Positions 32,657-44,789 of a stretch of 64,000 bases of DNA are shown here, piece after piece (the first letter of the stretch is position 1; the number at the start of each line of letters is the position of its first letter). Source of the stretch: Archegozetes longisetosus (lineage: Eukaryota; Arthropoda; Arachnida; Sarcoptiformes; Trhypochthoniidae); assembly GCA_018873245.2 (NCBI GenBank), contig JAEMBT020000008.1, positions 6,093,569-6,157,568 on the forward strand. The letters run 5' to 3'. The translations under genes and the position numbers were made by a program. Below the pieces are notes generated by a model, which worked only from the letters and a program-made list of their open reading frames with translations, searched no databases and had not been told where the DNA came from.

Positions 32657-32988
32657 GGCACTTTTTGGCACTTTTTGGCACTTTTTGGCACTTTTTGGCA
32701 CTTTTTGGCACTTTTTGGCACTTTTGGCACGGCACTTTTGGCACTTTTTGGCACTTTTTGGCACTTTTGGCACTTTTGGCACTTTTTGGCACTTTTTGGC
32801 ACTTTTGGCACTTTTGGCACTTTTGGCACTTTTGGCACTTTTTGGCACTTTTTGGCACTTTTTGGCACTTTTTGGCACTTTTTGGCACTTTTTGGCACTT
32901 TTTGGCACTTTTTGGCACTTTTTGGCACTTTTTGGCACTTTTTGGCACTTTTTGGCACTTTTTGGCACTTTTGGCACTTTTGGCACTT
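32657..32988. repeat. Minisatellite, 10-bp unit GGCACTTTTT
   Basis: About 33 units of GGCACTTTTT are interspersed with a 9-bp form lacking one T. Array structure is simple except for one GGCAC duplication near 32730. Because the unit has no stop in any frame, six long ORFs overlap here, and none should be taken as a gene. Confidence 0.97.
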
Positions 32989-33182
32989 CAAACAAATGGT
33001 TTTCGGGGTTTGAGGTATTTATCGATTTATTTCCCATCAATGAAACAATTTTTGAATTGAAAACTCAATCAAAATATTGTGAAGTAACTCAAGAAATGAG
33101 TTGCTTTTACAAAACTTGTAATTAATTATATAAATTGCAATTCAAGACTCGGTTCATCTGTCAGTTGAAAACTTGTCCATAA

Positions 33183-33565
33183 CTTAAGTAAATCACTTCA
33201 TAATAAGTTGAGGAATGCAATAGTGAGTGCAAATGAGACAACTAATGGTTTTCCGTCTTCAGCCGACATGATTTTGTTGGAGTGGGACAACGAATTGACA
33301 GCAATAGCACAGTCTCACGCTTTGCAGTGCGATTTTCAACATGATTGCTATCAACGCAGAAGAACTGGTACTCACTACTCATCACTATTCAAATTTGATT
33401 TGAGTTCGCTTTCATTTCAGATAATTATGAAGTGGTTGGACAAAACTTATTTTTATATCGCACTTCACGTTCAACATTGCGAACGAGATGGCATCATGTA
33501 ATCCAATTGTGGTACGACGAGCTTAAGATTGCACCAACAACAAAGTTTTATTGTTTTCACCTTCA
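33183..33565 (+). CDS. CAP/SCP (venom-allergen-5-like) gene fragment, two exons
   Basis: The exon at 33183-33367 reads HNKLRNAIVSANE...ADMILLEWDNELTAIAQSHALQC, the start of a CAP domain. The typical reading frame extends upstream of the first Met, so an upstream exon is expected. A 53-base intron (33368-33420, GT...TTTCAG) joins it in phase to an exon reading VVGQNLFLYRTS and LWYDEL, the next CAP blocks. CAP proteins are secreted and include arthropod venom allergens. The C-terminal blocks were not found downstream. The fragment is either a truncated relic or the 5' half of a gene with a long intron. No signal peptide is visible. Confidence 0.7.
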
Positions 33566-35110
33566 AGTCAGTGCTATTCATAAGTTTCTAATAAACTAAA
33601 CATTTAGTCAGAATGTTATTCATAGATTGAAAAATGTTCTTAGGTCATTTTATGCCGAAGACATTTTAGCAAATTTGGTGCATAAGTTTTGTTGCATTTT
33701 CAGACAATAGAATTGAAGTACCGACATATTTATGACCAAATAATATATGAATGTGACTATTGAACAATTGCGAAAATTGCAACTTTGACCTGAAAAGAAC
33801 CAATCACTGCTTTATTTTAGTTGCTATGCTATATTCGAAGCCTTAGAATCAAAGTTAACGTAAACATCAAAACCGTTACGAGTTTTACGAGATTAGACTG
33901 AAGTCTGTCTCACATTTAAGTCAATGTGATTGCTGTCAATTTTTTCCTTCAACTCATTAAAACTGGAACTTCAAATCAGAGCTGAGAATAGGATTTCTTT
34001 TCGTTGTAAAAATCGTCAGAACCTCTAATTTGAAAATGTGGTTCTAGTACTACACTACAATTGAATAAACTTAAGCATGAATTAATTTTCTGATAAATTT
34101 GAACCAATCATTTCTTATTTTAGAAAACTTTTAAAATAATGAAAAAATTTATTTTTCACAAAACCATATCTATAACGGTAGTCAACTGTATGTCCGCTTA
34201 AAGAAAGCCTGTTTTCAAAGCTCTGCTTAAAATTGGTTTTAATTAATAAAAGTTAGCTTTTTTTAGATTGAATTTCACTTATTAACCAATTGAATAATCA
34301 GTAGACAACAAATAATGCAGTGATTCATATCTATTTGTTTCATTAATTCAAAAGAGGCTCTAAAGTCGAAAAACCTTGAATTGAAATACTTTCGGATTTT
34401 TAATATTCAAGTCATGAAAAAGTTTGCAGACAGTCATAGATCTAATCATAGATTAGAAATGCGAAGCTTTAAACTATAATCACGAATTAGTCATCAAATA
34501 AGTTATTCTTTGCCTTAATTAATAAAAAGTTTGACTAATTTTCTGACTAATAAACTTTTTTCAGACATAGACTAATAGTGGAACTTATACCCAAACCATC
34601 GATTTTCTCAAAACAATTGTGGAGTAGTTTGCCAATTATTAGTTTAATTTGCGAGCATTGCCTTATAAGTTCATATAAATCCATATTAATAGATAAGTTT
34701 GAGACTTTCGCTGGAACAAATTCTATATTTTTGCGATAGACACCAACAGTATTATATTTGAAAATAAGTTTGTGCTTCAATCTAAATGGATGTGATCTTG
34801 TTTTGCAACAATAAAATCCAATTCTCGTTGTGTTGCATTGTTTTGCAGCCAAAACCGATTCAGACGATTCGTTGAATTTCTAAAAGGCAATGAGCGTTAA
34901 TTCAGAATATTCAGTAATTGAGAAAATTAATTAATTACTCTTACAATGAGTAAAAATTGGTGTGAAAAATCACTTGTATTGTTCATGTTGTAAACCCTAA
35001 AATTGCTATTTATTAACAGAGATTTAGTTGCCGTAAATCGAATTGATTTACTCAATATTCACTAAATATTCCTGGTGTTTAGCCAATTTTTTAACTGCTG
35101 GTTCTCTTGT
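33566..35110. other. Intergenic, no gene seen
   Basis: AT-rich. The minus-strand ORF at 34547-34852 (101 codons) has no family motif I recognise and weak composition. I do not call it a gene. CAP C-terminal blocks were looked for here and not found. Confidence 0.45.
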
Positions 35111-35126
35111 TTTTCTCCACAAACAT

Positions 35127-35255
35127 TAGCCGAAGGAATAATTGACGAGAATTCTAAAATTTTGGTGACCTCTGATGGTTCTTTTAGAGCAAATAAATTT
35201 GTTAGATTTAAAGACATTCTTGAAGAAGCGATTGATATTCGTAATCAGAGGTAGT
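35127..35255 (+). pseudogene. Acetyl-CoA-synthetase-like exon fragment
   Basis: After a TTAG acceptor, the plus strand reads LAEGIIDENSKILVTSDGSFRANKFVRFKDILEEA and stops soon after. This pattern (SK-I-L-V-T-xDG-x-RG-K-LK-xxDEA) is the segment of acetyl-CoA synthetases that follows the AMP-binding entry region. No flanking exons were found, so it is probably an isolated relic. The match is from memory and short. Confidence 0.4.
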
Positions 35256-36477
35256 CATCAGATGTATAGAAACAAATGAACGCGAGAAATGAAGAAAAGC
35301 CTTAACATAATGATCTAAGAATATGTATAAATAGCCCTAACCTAAAATTGAATTAATCAGAATTGAAAGTATTGGAATCTGATAATGAAAAGTTAAATAT
35401 TATTTTGACTGAATGCTTTTTGAACTTATTAGAATAAAAAGTACAAATCTTACTTATGACTAAATAGCAAATTATGCTATTTTCGTGATTTGTTTATATT
35501 GAAACTTATGTTTAAATTCATTTTTACAAAGTTTGATAGCACAATGATGTCAACTTGAAGTTTGAATGTTTTGTTATATTTTTCACTCGTCAGTCTAATA
35601 ATACCTTATCTTATATCGAAGTTTAAGAGTTGAAAAAGCGAACCTTTAAACTTATGAATTAATAAGTTCTTCTGTGCATAAACAGTAAAAATTGTTTTAT
35701 TATGTGGGCCCTTCATTGCTAAGGCTTTTCTTCATTTCTTGCGTTCAAATGTGAATATTATATAAGGATTAAAAACTAAGATGATATTCAAAGTGGTTGT
35801 TGTTTTGATAGTTTGAAATAATGAGGAAAAAGCAAACTTTCTTCAATTTTTCACCTGAAAAACTAATTAATCGGAATTTTTGTGTTTTTGATTTAACTGG
35901 TTAAAAAGCATGAACTCATTTCCTGTATTACAGTCAAACATTTAGACGATGGTAGTTATATTGCAAATATTCGTATAACCAGTTGTGTCACTCCAATTTA
36001 TTAACAACTGGTTCCATTCAGTCACCAATTTTTTATATGAAACTATAACTATAAGCTATTTTAGTTGATAATATTTCAGATATACCTAATTTGCTTATTA
36101 ACAAGTAGTTAAATAAATATTATCGTTGGAAAGTGGAACGGTATTTCAATAGAGTATAAACGAAATAGACGAAATCAACCGGTTCTGCAGTTCATTACAT
36201 TATTAGTAACCGGTTCAACCGAACCAGTGCGAACCTATTGAATGACACCACTGCATATAATTCATCAAAATAATAATTATTGATTCAAATTTGATTCTAA
36301 ATTTGACCGCTGGTGGTACCAATTCATGCAAAAACGTTGATGATCAGTGCGAACATGTTTGACTGGACGCTGAGGATCCGCTATTGATCTTATACACCAG
36401 TTATTATCTTTCAAAAGCCAAAAACTATTTACGACAAGTGAACAAAATAACAACATAAAATAAAATAATTTTAAATC
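35256..36477. other. Intergenic, no gene seen
   Basis: AT-rich with no ORF over 60 codons and no clear repeat. The phrase AACCGGTT-like recurs near 36180-36230 without forming a longer structure. Confidence 0.5.
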
Positions 36478-36657
36478 ATGAAAGCAAATAAATGTGGATT
36501 TGATGTTGATTCATTAGATAGATTTGGTGATTTTGTGTTATCTTTATTGAAGTTATCAGTTATTTCTAGAAAAAATCAAATTTCAGTGCCTGTCAAAATA
36601 GTGCAAAAGTTTCATATTCAGCAAAGAGAAAATTCATATTCAGTTACTTGACTATCG
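36478..36657 (+). CDS. Short ORF, possible F-box-like N-terminus
   Basis: A 59-codon ORF begins MKANKCGFDVDSLDRFGDFV and ends in a stop. The DSLDRFGD...LL pattern resembles the N-terminal start of F-box-like proteins I associate with mites, where DRFGDDL leads into an F-box helix. The rest does not follow the family. It is probably a relic or chance. Confidence 0.25.
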
Positions 36658-36934
36658 ACTAAAGGCTACTGTTAGTAGGATCGTTTGCAACCATTTGCCT
36701 CAAGTTCGATTCTATAATTGAAGGTCTGCTCAAAAGTCTTCTTTCATCACAAACCTACTTATCAGATGCATAATCGATGATCGGTGCTTATAATTATTAG
36801 CAATAATTGCAGTTTCTGGAGATGTTATATTTTTATCAACCATTTTTCAATAAGACCAAAGTTTTTATTAAATAGTGATAAACTTTATTAATCCTTATGT
36901 GAAAGTAATTTATTTGAGATTCGATCATATAATG

Positions 36935-37040
36935 AAATATATTACAGCCAGAAAACAATGAGAAAATCATTAAAATTAATAAATTGTCTGAAATGCATTA
37001 ATTTTGAATAAGAAATTTAGGTGAGGATATCATCAGTTTA
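36935..37040. repeat. Dispersed repeat, short copy
   Basis: The text around CAGCCAGAAAACAATGAGAA and CTGAAATGCATTAATTTTGA matches 61345-61430. It is the left part of a repeat family whose longer copies lie at 41630-42250 and 61345-61501 plus 63305-63860. Confidence 0.65.
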
Positions 37041-37214
37041 CTACCAATAAAATACTCTAAAAATTTTAGTGATTTATTTAATTAAAAGGACTCAGGTATA
37101 CATGAGTAATATGAGATATTAGTAATTTGAACCTTTCACCATAGTTTAAACTATTAAGCTAATCAGTAATTCCGTGGAAGTTCAATTAGAATTTTTTTTT
37201 ATATAGAATAGATA

Positions 37215-37425
37215 TATGTTAGTGTTTATTGTATTAATCAGCAATATAGTCTCCCGCATTTCTCATAATATCTTTCCATTGATCGTACAAATATTTCATT
37301 CGTTTGAATTCACCCCTTGTATTAATTCCATCAATTGACGACTTTAAAGCCTTTTCTAATTCTGCTTCATGAGTGAATCGAATATCTTTGAGAGGACGCT
37401 TTATTCTGGCAATACCATCTTAAAA
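37215..37425 (-). pseudogene. C-terminal fragment of a mariner-family transposase
   Basis: The minus strand reads LKDIRFTHEAELEKALKSSI, then YLYDQWKDIMRNAGDYI near its end. This is the style of the C-terminus of mariner transposases, where a tryptophan-helix and GDYF precede the stop. It lies next to a mariner copy but in the opposite strand and is a different, older element. There is no catalytic part. Confidence 0.45.
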
Positions 37426-37599
37426 CTTGAGTTTCTAGAGTGTTCTGTATAACCTCAATCTTGATTCAGGCTCTTTGCTTTTCATCCGTAACACTAGCAC
37501 GAATTTCTTCAAGTTTTATGCACTCTTCAAAACTCAGTGTTAAAAACAAAATAAAACGGAGTGTCTTCTGTGCAGTCATACTTGTTAAGAAAACAAATA

Positions 37600-38894
37600 T
37601 TAGGTGAACAATAAAGATTCCGGCCTAAGGTATTTCTAATTATAATAAAATAATTCTTTTAGTATATTATTGTAACTGCACATATATAAGACTCTCGGTT
37701 AAAATTTCATGTTCTTATGACTAGTTGTTTACAAGCATTGAACGTTTAAATAACAGTTATGTCTGAAAATTCAATTCAGTTCAATACCCGAGATATTCGG
37801 GCATTAATTGCGTATTGTTTCAAGAGGAAAATGACGGCCAAAGACACTCACGAAGAGATCAATTCAGTTTTGGGGACAAACACTGTTTCGTATACAACAG
37901 TTAAAAGTTGGTTTCAAGATTTTAGGTTCGGCCGAACATGTCTTGATGCGCCCCGCGTTCGGGCCGTCCAGCGGAGGCCACTACCGATGTGAATGTGTCT
38001 GCCATTAAAGAGCTGATCAAGATAGACCCTCGAATCACATTAGTACAAATGGCAGAGATATTAAAGATATCGAGAGAGACTGTTCGTAAAATTATGCACA
38101 ATAATCTCTGCGCAAGATATCTTTGTGTCCAATGGGTACCACATTCGTTAACTGATGAGCAAATGGACAAACGTTTGAAAATGTGCAGAGAGAACCTGAA
38201 GATGTTCGAATTGGAGGGTCCAAACATCATAAATCGATTGGTGACAGGTGATGAGACCTGGGTCTATTTATTTGAAAATCTGTCATCAAAGGAGGCCAAG
38301 TTATGGTTAATTGAAGACGAAGAAGTCCCGAAAATGCCCCTACAAGAGCTTCACGTGAGAAAGTTTATGTATGCAGTCTTTTACCGGTCAACCGGTTTGG
38401 TCAAAAGTGTGAAGCTGGGCAAACAAGAAAATGTCACCGCGGACTGGTATGCCACCAAATGTCTGCCCCAAGTCTTCGATGCCATTAGAGAAAAGCGGCC
38501 AAAGTCTGGTATTAATCGCATCATTCTACACCATGATAACGCCCGGCCACACTCAGCTTCACTTACGAAGCAATATTTGGATCAAATGGATGTGCAAGTA
38601 GTGCCCCATCCACCCTACAGCCCAGACCTGGCCCCCTGTGACTTTTGGCTTTTTAAGAATTTGAAAAAGCATTTAAGGGGCGCCGCTTTAACACTGAAGA
38701 AGAGCTTGACCTGACTGTGAATCAATTTCTCGATAGCATTCCTTCTGAAGAGTGGCGTCGGGTATATGAGAAGTGCCAGGATCGAATGAAGCGGTGCATT
38801 CGTGCACGAGGAGATTACTTTTGATTATTATGTAAAAAAATTCAATAAAATTCAATTAAATGTACTTAGGCCGGAAACTTTATTGTTCACCTAA
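37600..38894 (+). mobile_element. mariner DNA transposon
   Basis: The element is 1295 bp long, flanked by TA (37598-37599 and 38895-38896). Inverted repeats of about 30 bp begin TTAGGTGAACAATAAAG. The transposase inside has two frame breaks. TIRs and size are typical of mariner. Confidence 0.95.
37759..38824 (+). pseudogene. mariner transposase, two frameshifts
   Basis: The N-terminal helix-turn-helix part (37759-about 37980) is in one frame. A base loss near 37960 moves to a second frame with a second HTH (ISRETVRKIM), the TGDETWVY catalytic Asp, HHDNARPH and YSPDLAPCDFWLF. The last two aspartates have 34 residues between them, the DD34D signature of mariner. A further frame break near 38685 leads to the C-terminus (EEWRRVYEKCQDRMKRCI, RGDYF, stop). 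It would cut and paste the element at TA, but this copy cannot make the protein. Confidence 0.93.
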
Positions 38895-39443
38895 TAATAA
38901 CGAACAACTAACAACGATATAAAAAGTTATCCGAGTCTATGGAATTACTGATTGACCTAATGTTACGATTGAATTTTTTACTATAAACAAACTGTGAAGA
39001 ATTGCTGTCTTTAAATGAACTGTTAGTTAAGCGCAGAAGAACAAAACGAAACGTATAGACACATAATCTAAAATAAAGTGCGTCCCAAAAGGTACCGTGA
39101 TATTTTTACAGTTTTCTTATTAATTCATTGATGAAGATTTTGGGACAAAAATTTAGTGGTTGAATGTCACGTATCTCATAATTAAGAAAAAAATCTTACT
39201 ATGAGACCATTTCTGATGTCATAAAATTTTTTAACGAAATGTAACTTAAAATATACCTATTATTCATAGAAGTTAAGGTGTCATAACAAGAGATGCTGAG
39301 CGCGCGATTTTTTGTCTAATAATAATACATTTTCAATATAAACTATATGGATAGACTATAACTAGCGTGGACGAGTATGTTCCCGACTTCGTAGACGCAT
39401 AATTATGTATCGTTGGACTCGTCTCGGCCATACGAGTCGATTG

Positions 39444-39579
39444 AGGTCATACTCGAGGTCATCCGAGGTCAACGTGAGAATTCGACTTTTTTGGTTTAGT
39501 AAGTAGAATTTCTATTCGAGCTTTATTTGACAAACAGAACATAGCAATCTGAAGACAAACACATGTGACCTTAAGGTCA
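39444..39579. promoter_or_regulatory. Cluster of AGGTCA half-sites
   Basis: AGGTCA occurs at 39444, 39456 and 39466 in one direction (spacers 6 and 4). A perfect TGACCTTAAGGTCA (everted, 2-bp spacer) lies at 39566-39579. These are half-sites of nuclear receptors. They lie at the left flank of the Tc1-like element, where a diverged 260-bp tandem copy of its flank occurs (39367-39490 versus 39628-39735). Only one copy has the AGGTCA series. Binding is speculative. Confidence 0.35.
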
Positions 39580-39693
39580 CTTTCATGGTCACTTCCAGCT
39601 CATTTTCATCTAATTTCTTCAATGTGGGTGAGTATGTACCTGATGTAGACATAAATTAAACATCATTGGAATCTTCCTGACCATACTAATCGA

Positions 39694-41514
39694 ATGAGTC
39701 CATACTCGAGGTTATTAAAATTCATTCAATTTTTTAGACAATGTTGAATCTCGGGGTTGGCTCTAATGCGGAGTGTATTTCAACTAAAATATATAAGATT
39801 AATCGCTTAAAAAGATTCCAGATATATAATAACTAGTATGTACTCCGAAGAGATTTTTGTATCTTAGGGAGACTACTTTTAACCTTCGTATTTAACAAGT
39901 AGTCAAAGTAATAAGTAGTGAGTTTGTTTACAATACAAAACTTGAATATTTGCGCATGTACTTTACAGGGATAATCGACTCAAGTTTTGTATTTTACCGT
40001 ATGATAATGAATGAATTTGACGGAGTTTAAACTGTAATAACTTTTTTATTTTTAACAAAAACATATAGATATTATATATTGTTTTAAAGCTTAGAGTCTC
40101 TACTATTAAATAGTAAACAAGTATTTTATATTTGAAGTCATGGGTCGCCGTAAGACCGACCCGTATATTTGTGGCCAAATAAAAGCATTATTGGACAATA
40201 GATGGTCCAGAAGTATGATAAAAAAGCATTTATTAAAAGGTGAAGTGAAAGTATCTGATGGACTAATTAGTAGTATTAAAAATGGACCGAAAAACGTGTC
40301 GAAAAAACCAAATAATAAGTCAAAATTAAATACAAAACAAAAGAAGCTTTTTAATAGCGATTTGAAAAAGTTGTCAAAAATGGTTAACAATATCAACTCT
40401 CCGAGTCAAAGAGCTATGGCTAAAGTGATGGGGTGTTCACAACCTAATATCAATTACCATATTCACCAGACATTCAATATGAAGACCAGAAAGAAGCCGT
40501 TAGTCCATGTTTTGAGTGATCGAAATATTGAAATCAGGCGATCCCGTGCTCTCGGGTTTCATCGGCTCATATGTGGACAAAAGTGGAAAAAAGTGGTCAC
40601 TAGTGATGAGGCCTGGTTTTACATTGTGGACTGTAATGGCAAATCACGTATTCAATATGTCAGTCGTGACCAAAAACACCCGAAACTTGAAGTTTACGAG
40701 AGGCGTGAGTCAAATGCAAAGGGAATGATGGTTTGGGCGGGAATATCATTCAATGGCAAAACTAGTCTATATTTTATAGAGCCCGGTACCAAAATCAATA
40801 GTCAATATCACATCAATAATGTTCTCAAGAAGTTTTTGGCCAGAGATGCCCGCCACCTCTATCCCGATGGTGATTACGTGTGGCATCACGATAGTGCCAC
40901 TTCACACGTGTCTCGGGCCACTCGGGCGTTTATGAACAGTCATATGTCATATATCCCACCGGAAAAATGGTTACCAAAATCTCCCGACATAGCGCCGATG
41001 GACTATTCAATATGGAAAGTCATGAAAAGGCAGTTATAGGCCGCTAAAGTAAGTGATATGGCATCACTCAAGAGAACCCTCAATCGGGTCTGGAAACGTT
41101 TGCCACAAGAAGTTATAAACAATGCGTTGGAGTCGTGGCCTCATAGGGTGTATCAAATATATAAGAATAATGGCAAACACATTGAAAATTCTGTATTAAG
41201 ACATAAATCCAGTAAAAAGTTATAAACGGTTAAACTCTGTCAAATTCATTCATTATCATACTGTAAACAAACTCACTACTTATTACATTGACTACTTATT
41301 AAATACGAAGGTTAAAAGTAGTCTCCATAAGATACAAAAATCTCTTCGGAGTACATACTAGTTATTATATATTTGAAATCATTTTAAGCGATTAATCTTA
41401 TATACTTTAGCTGAAATACACTCCGCATTAGAGCCAAACCCGATATTCAACATTCAAAGTCTAAAAAATTGAATGACGTTGAGTGAATTTTAATAACCTC
41501 GAGTGTGGACTCAT
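39694..41514 (+). mobile_element. Tc1/mariner-like transposon with about 300-bp TIRs
   Basis: The left repeat (39694-about 40045) and right repeat (about 41226-41514) are inverted copies with few differences, both beginning ATGAGTCC. The left repeat has a 65-70-bp extra segment (about 39932-39999) that itself starts TACAAAACTTGA and ends with its inverse, apparently a tiny insertion. The interior is the transposase gene. TIRs this long are unusual for the superfamily but known in some lineages. Confidence 0.9.
40140..41225 (+). CDS. Tc1/mariner-family transposase with one in-frame stop
   Basis: The ORF starts MGRRKTDPYICGQIKALLDNR and carries paired helix-turn-helix parts, then a catalytic core: TSDEAWFY, WHHDSATSH and KSPDIAPMDYSIW. 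I count 36 residues between the second and third acidic residues, with Asp as the third. A UAG at 41037-41039 follows MKRQL. The same frame continues with 61 more codons (SDMASLKRTLNRVWKRLPQEV...) to a stop at 41223-41225, the usual C-terminal tail. The UAG is probably one point mutation of a Gln or similar codon. Otherwise the protein is intact, so the element is young. Confidence 0.85.
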
Positions 41515-41629
41515 GCTTTACTTTAAGATTTGAACTACTAATCATAATTAAGTAAAGATAAATTGATCAAAAATTTTATCAGATAAATGGAAAAACTCTG
41601 CTTTAGAGATTTTAGAATTTGGTGCTATA

Positions 41630-42250
41630 CTTGTGTTTACCCATATTTAGGTTGCAAATCATGAACAGAATTATTATTTTAAACTAGAAAGAATCAGATG
41701 TTCAAATGTAACACAAATTCAAAATTTTGAACCTATTTGCTGATAGGTATGAATAATATGTCATAGGTATTTAATTGATTTCGGTCTTGAACTTTCACTA
41801 AGCGATTCGAATAAAGCGTTGAAGTAAATTTCTTGATTTGAAAGTATTCCCAATTCTATTTGATATCCAAAACAAACTACTAGTTTGATATGATCAGTTG
41901 TAACTGTTGTTAACTTTAAAGCAAATCGCTATAAAGAAAAGTGTGCATTAGATTGTATTGAATTGCTAGTGCATTAGTAGTAGCATTAAATGTCGATCTA
42001 ATGCTTGTGAATGCCAATGGTTCAAGTAAATCAAATGCATTGTCGAATAAATATATTCTTATGGCTAACGAATATAATGACGCTATTCGTGTAACTAAAG
42101 CTTTGCCTTATCTCATAACATTTGCGACATTGAGACAAATTATAATTAAAAGTTACTTTTATAGCTGAATTAGGCTAGTTTTGTGTTTATGAAGGCCAGT
42201 ACTATGCATACAATCGTTCACACTTTCGCGAAACAGCTTCGAAACGCTGC
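41630..42250. repeat. Dispersed repeat, long copy
   Basis: This is homologous to 61430-61501 plus 63305-63860, matching over most of its length (for example TTAAATGTCGATCTAA and AAAGCTTTGCCTTAT, with small changes). No coding potential is clear. The other copy is split by a TIR element, which shows where the intact text runs. Confidence 0.8.
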
Positions 42251-43320
42251 AAAATCATATTATATTATATGTTAGCAGAATAGTCAGGACAATCACATCC
42301 CAAGATTGATAAAGGATTTAAACATGTTTATGCTATTTTACTACGCATTAAATTAATATATGCTAGATGATGTGATCATATGTAATCTGCGCTCTTTTAT
42401 TAATTAATTATACAAGCGGACCAAAAACGGACCCACTTCGCGCTAGTATTACAATCCAAGAATAGAAAGCATTTGTCAAGTTTCATGTTTTGCTGGACAC
42501 GTCTGCCTCTAGAGTTTTATAATGCTTGAAGAAATCTCTCGAAACCAAACATTAAATAGAAACCGAGTGTACAGAAAATTTCATATTACCATGTAATGAA
42601 TGAAAGTTTTTAAAAATCTGATTATAAGTTTATTTGCTTTCAAAATAATTTTTGTTTAAATGACTATTAAAGTCAAACTTAATCTTTTCTGCCAATACTG
42701 CGCATACAAAAAGTTAATATTTAGTATGCCATCCATTATTAGCAATGATATGGTTAAGTCTATTTTATATTGAATTTATAACATTTAACGCATTATAATT
42801 ATCTTTTTTTTGCATCTGACCTGTCTCTTGGTAGCGAATTATCCACTTATCGATACATCTTTTATCTCGATTTAGCGCATAAGCATTATCTTTACAAACA
42901 TAACCAGCTCCAAGAAAAAACAATTAAATATTTTTCGATTTCAGTAATTGACTGACCGTTTCCCCAGTGAATGCCATTCAAAAATTCCATTTTTATGCAC
43001 TTAATAATTCGTATTTATAAATGAAAAAGCACCTATTATTGGGACTAAACAATAAAATTTTGACTAAAACTCGGCTCAAAAACAAGTTTGAAAGCAACAA
43101 ATTTTACGTTTAATAAGCTTTTAAACTTTCATTCATTACTTGGTATTACTACAAACACTGCAATACCTAAGATTGATTGATGGACTCATTATTTGACTAA
43201 TTGATTAGTAATGGGTGTATATTTGATTCAAATTTTGATTAAGACGTTTATCAAAATTTCTTAGTTTTATCAGTATTACGGTACAGTTCAATAACATGGT
43301 AATATGGAATTTTCTGTACG
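42251..43320. other. Intergenic, no gene seen
   Basis: AT-rich sequence between the dispersed repeat and the mariner relic. No ORF, repeat or fold stood out. Confidence 0.45.
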
Positions 43321-43329
43321 AACTTTAAG

Positions 43330-44150
43330 GAGGTTTCAAAGAACGAGTCCGTTTAATATGCGAAGATGCTCCTCGTGAAGGGAAATTTCGTGAAGCAACC
43401 GGTGAAAATCACAAAGAAAAACTCAAAGAGCTTTTATTTAAGAACCGTAATTGGGGAACCTTTGAATTAGTAGAAAATTTAGGAGTCAGTTATTGGGGCA
43501 CAATAAGACTTTTTAAAGAAGTTGGTGCTAAAAATATAGCTAAGAGGTGGGTGCCTCATGAATTTATATCTGCTCATAAACAGGAGCGTGTCGATATACG
43601 AGTACAACATCTTGAAAGATATAACAGTGATCCTAAATTCCTGAAAAGAGTTATCGCAATTGATGAAACTTGAATCAGATCATACGACCTTAAGTATCCA
43701 TTAGTTCACATCAATGGCGCTTACCTGTATAAGAACCATATGTAATTTTAATTGGAAATATTAAAAAACTAAAATAACGCTAGCGGCCATATTTGAAATG
43801 GCAGGCCCACCAAAACAATAGCAATGATAGATGACTGGAAGGTAATGATGATTGTTGCTTTTCATCAAATTCGAATATCTGATTATCGACTTTTACAGAA
43901 AAGTACAAATGTCAAATTTCAAGTATATATTGATATTTTGGAACAAACAATACTTCCAGAAGTAAAAAAAACCACTGACTTCACAATCTACGTGCCCTAC
44001 GCGACAATACTATACCACATGAACACCAGAAAGTCAAAGAATTCTTTAATCGACATCGTTGGGTGGAACTTAATGACCCCACTTACAGCTCTTATTAGAA
44101 CCCCTGCGACTTTGATGGTATTGCAAGAATAAAGAAGCCAAATAAAGATT
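43330..44150 (+). pseudogene. Decayed mariner-like transposase
   Basis: In shifting frames the plus strand gives a transposase pattern: RNWGTFELVENLGVSYWGTI (helix-turn-helix), KRVIAIDET with a catalytic Asp directly followed by a stop, then DNTIPHEHQKVKEFF and NPCDFDGIARIK (third catalytic Asp). It has several stops and frame breaks and no clear TIRs. It is a different lineage from the 37600 mariner. Confidence 0.75.
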
Positions 44151-44785
44151 AAGTGATTTGCTGATCAGACTCAACTTCAGATGGTGTATGGTCGAGTTAT
44201 ATATGAAATAAATGTCGAAAGAGCCACCGCTGGTATAAGACAACGACCCCCCCACTGCGATGGGCTTTGGTCAACTAGACAGGAGACGAGTATACTCACT
44301 AATCATATAATCATATTTAAAAAGTATAGATTTGTTTTAAAGATTCAGTTGTCCGGACTATTCTGCTAACATCTAATATGATCCTATATGAAATTCAACT
44401 AAAAATGTGTTTCTCTAAATTGATTGCAGATCTTGATTATATACACTACCGCTCAAAAGTATGGAAATAAGAATAACTGTCTCGATGTCTTGCTCTTGAT
44501 CGAACATAACTTAATAATTACTGAGTCAATTTTGGAGAACTTTATGTTAGATTAAAGCTCAATAATTTGCAATTCGATTGATATAAAGATATAAATTAGT
44601 TTCACATTTTCAGTAAAGTTATAGATAAAAAATTTTCTTCGCTTTTTATGCAGTCATTAATAAGTAAATATTTGCTTTAACTCAATCAAAGTGACAAAAA
44701 AGTCAATTATTATTCAAATTAAGAGTCTTACAAATATTGTTTTAAAATGCCAAATTATAACTTCATTAGCTAATGCTATATATTA
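44151..44785. other. Intergenic with a lone Tc1-like terminal motif
   Basis: At 44443-44465 the text CACTACCGCTCAAAAGTATG looks like the tip of a Tc1-like terminal inverted repeat, but no inverted partner was found. The remainder shows no ORF. Confidence 0.4.
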
Positions 44786-44789
44786 GTGT

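Noticed and set aside
32567..33125. Six overlapping ORFs on both strands reading WHFLALFGTF or KCQKVPKSAK
   Set aside because: The 10-bp GGCACTTTTT unit is stop-free in all frames on both strands. These are artefacts of the repeat.
34547..34852. 101-codon minus-strand ORF
   Set aside because: There is no recognisable domain and no splice context or paralog in the window.
44443..44465. Tc1-like terminal motif CACTACCGCTCAAAAGTATG
   Set aside because: No inverted partner was found nearby, so no element can be delimited.
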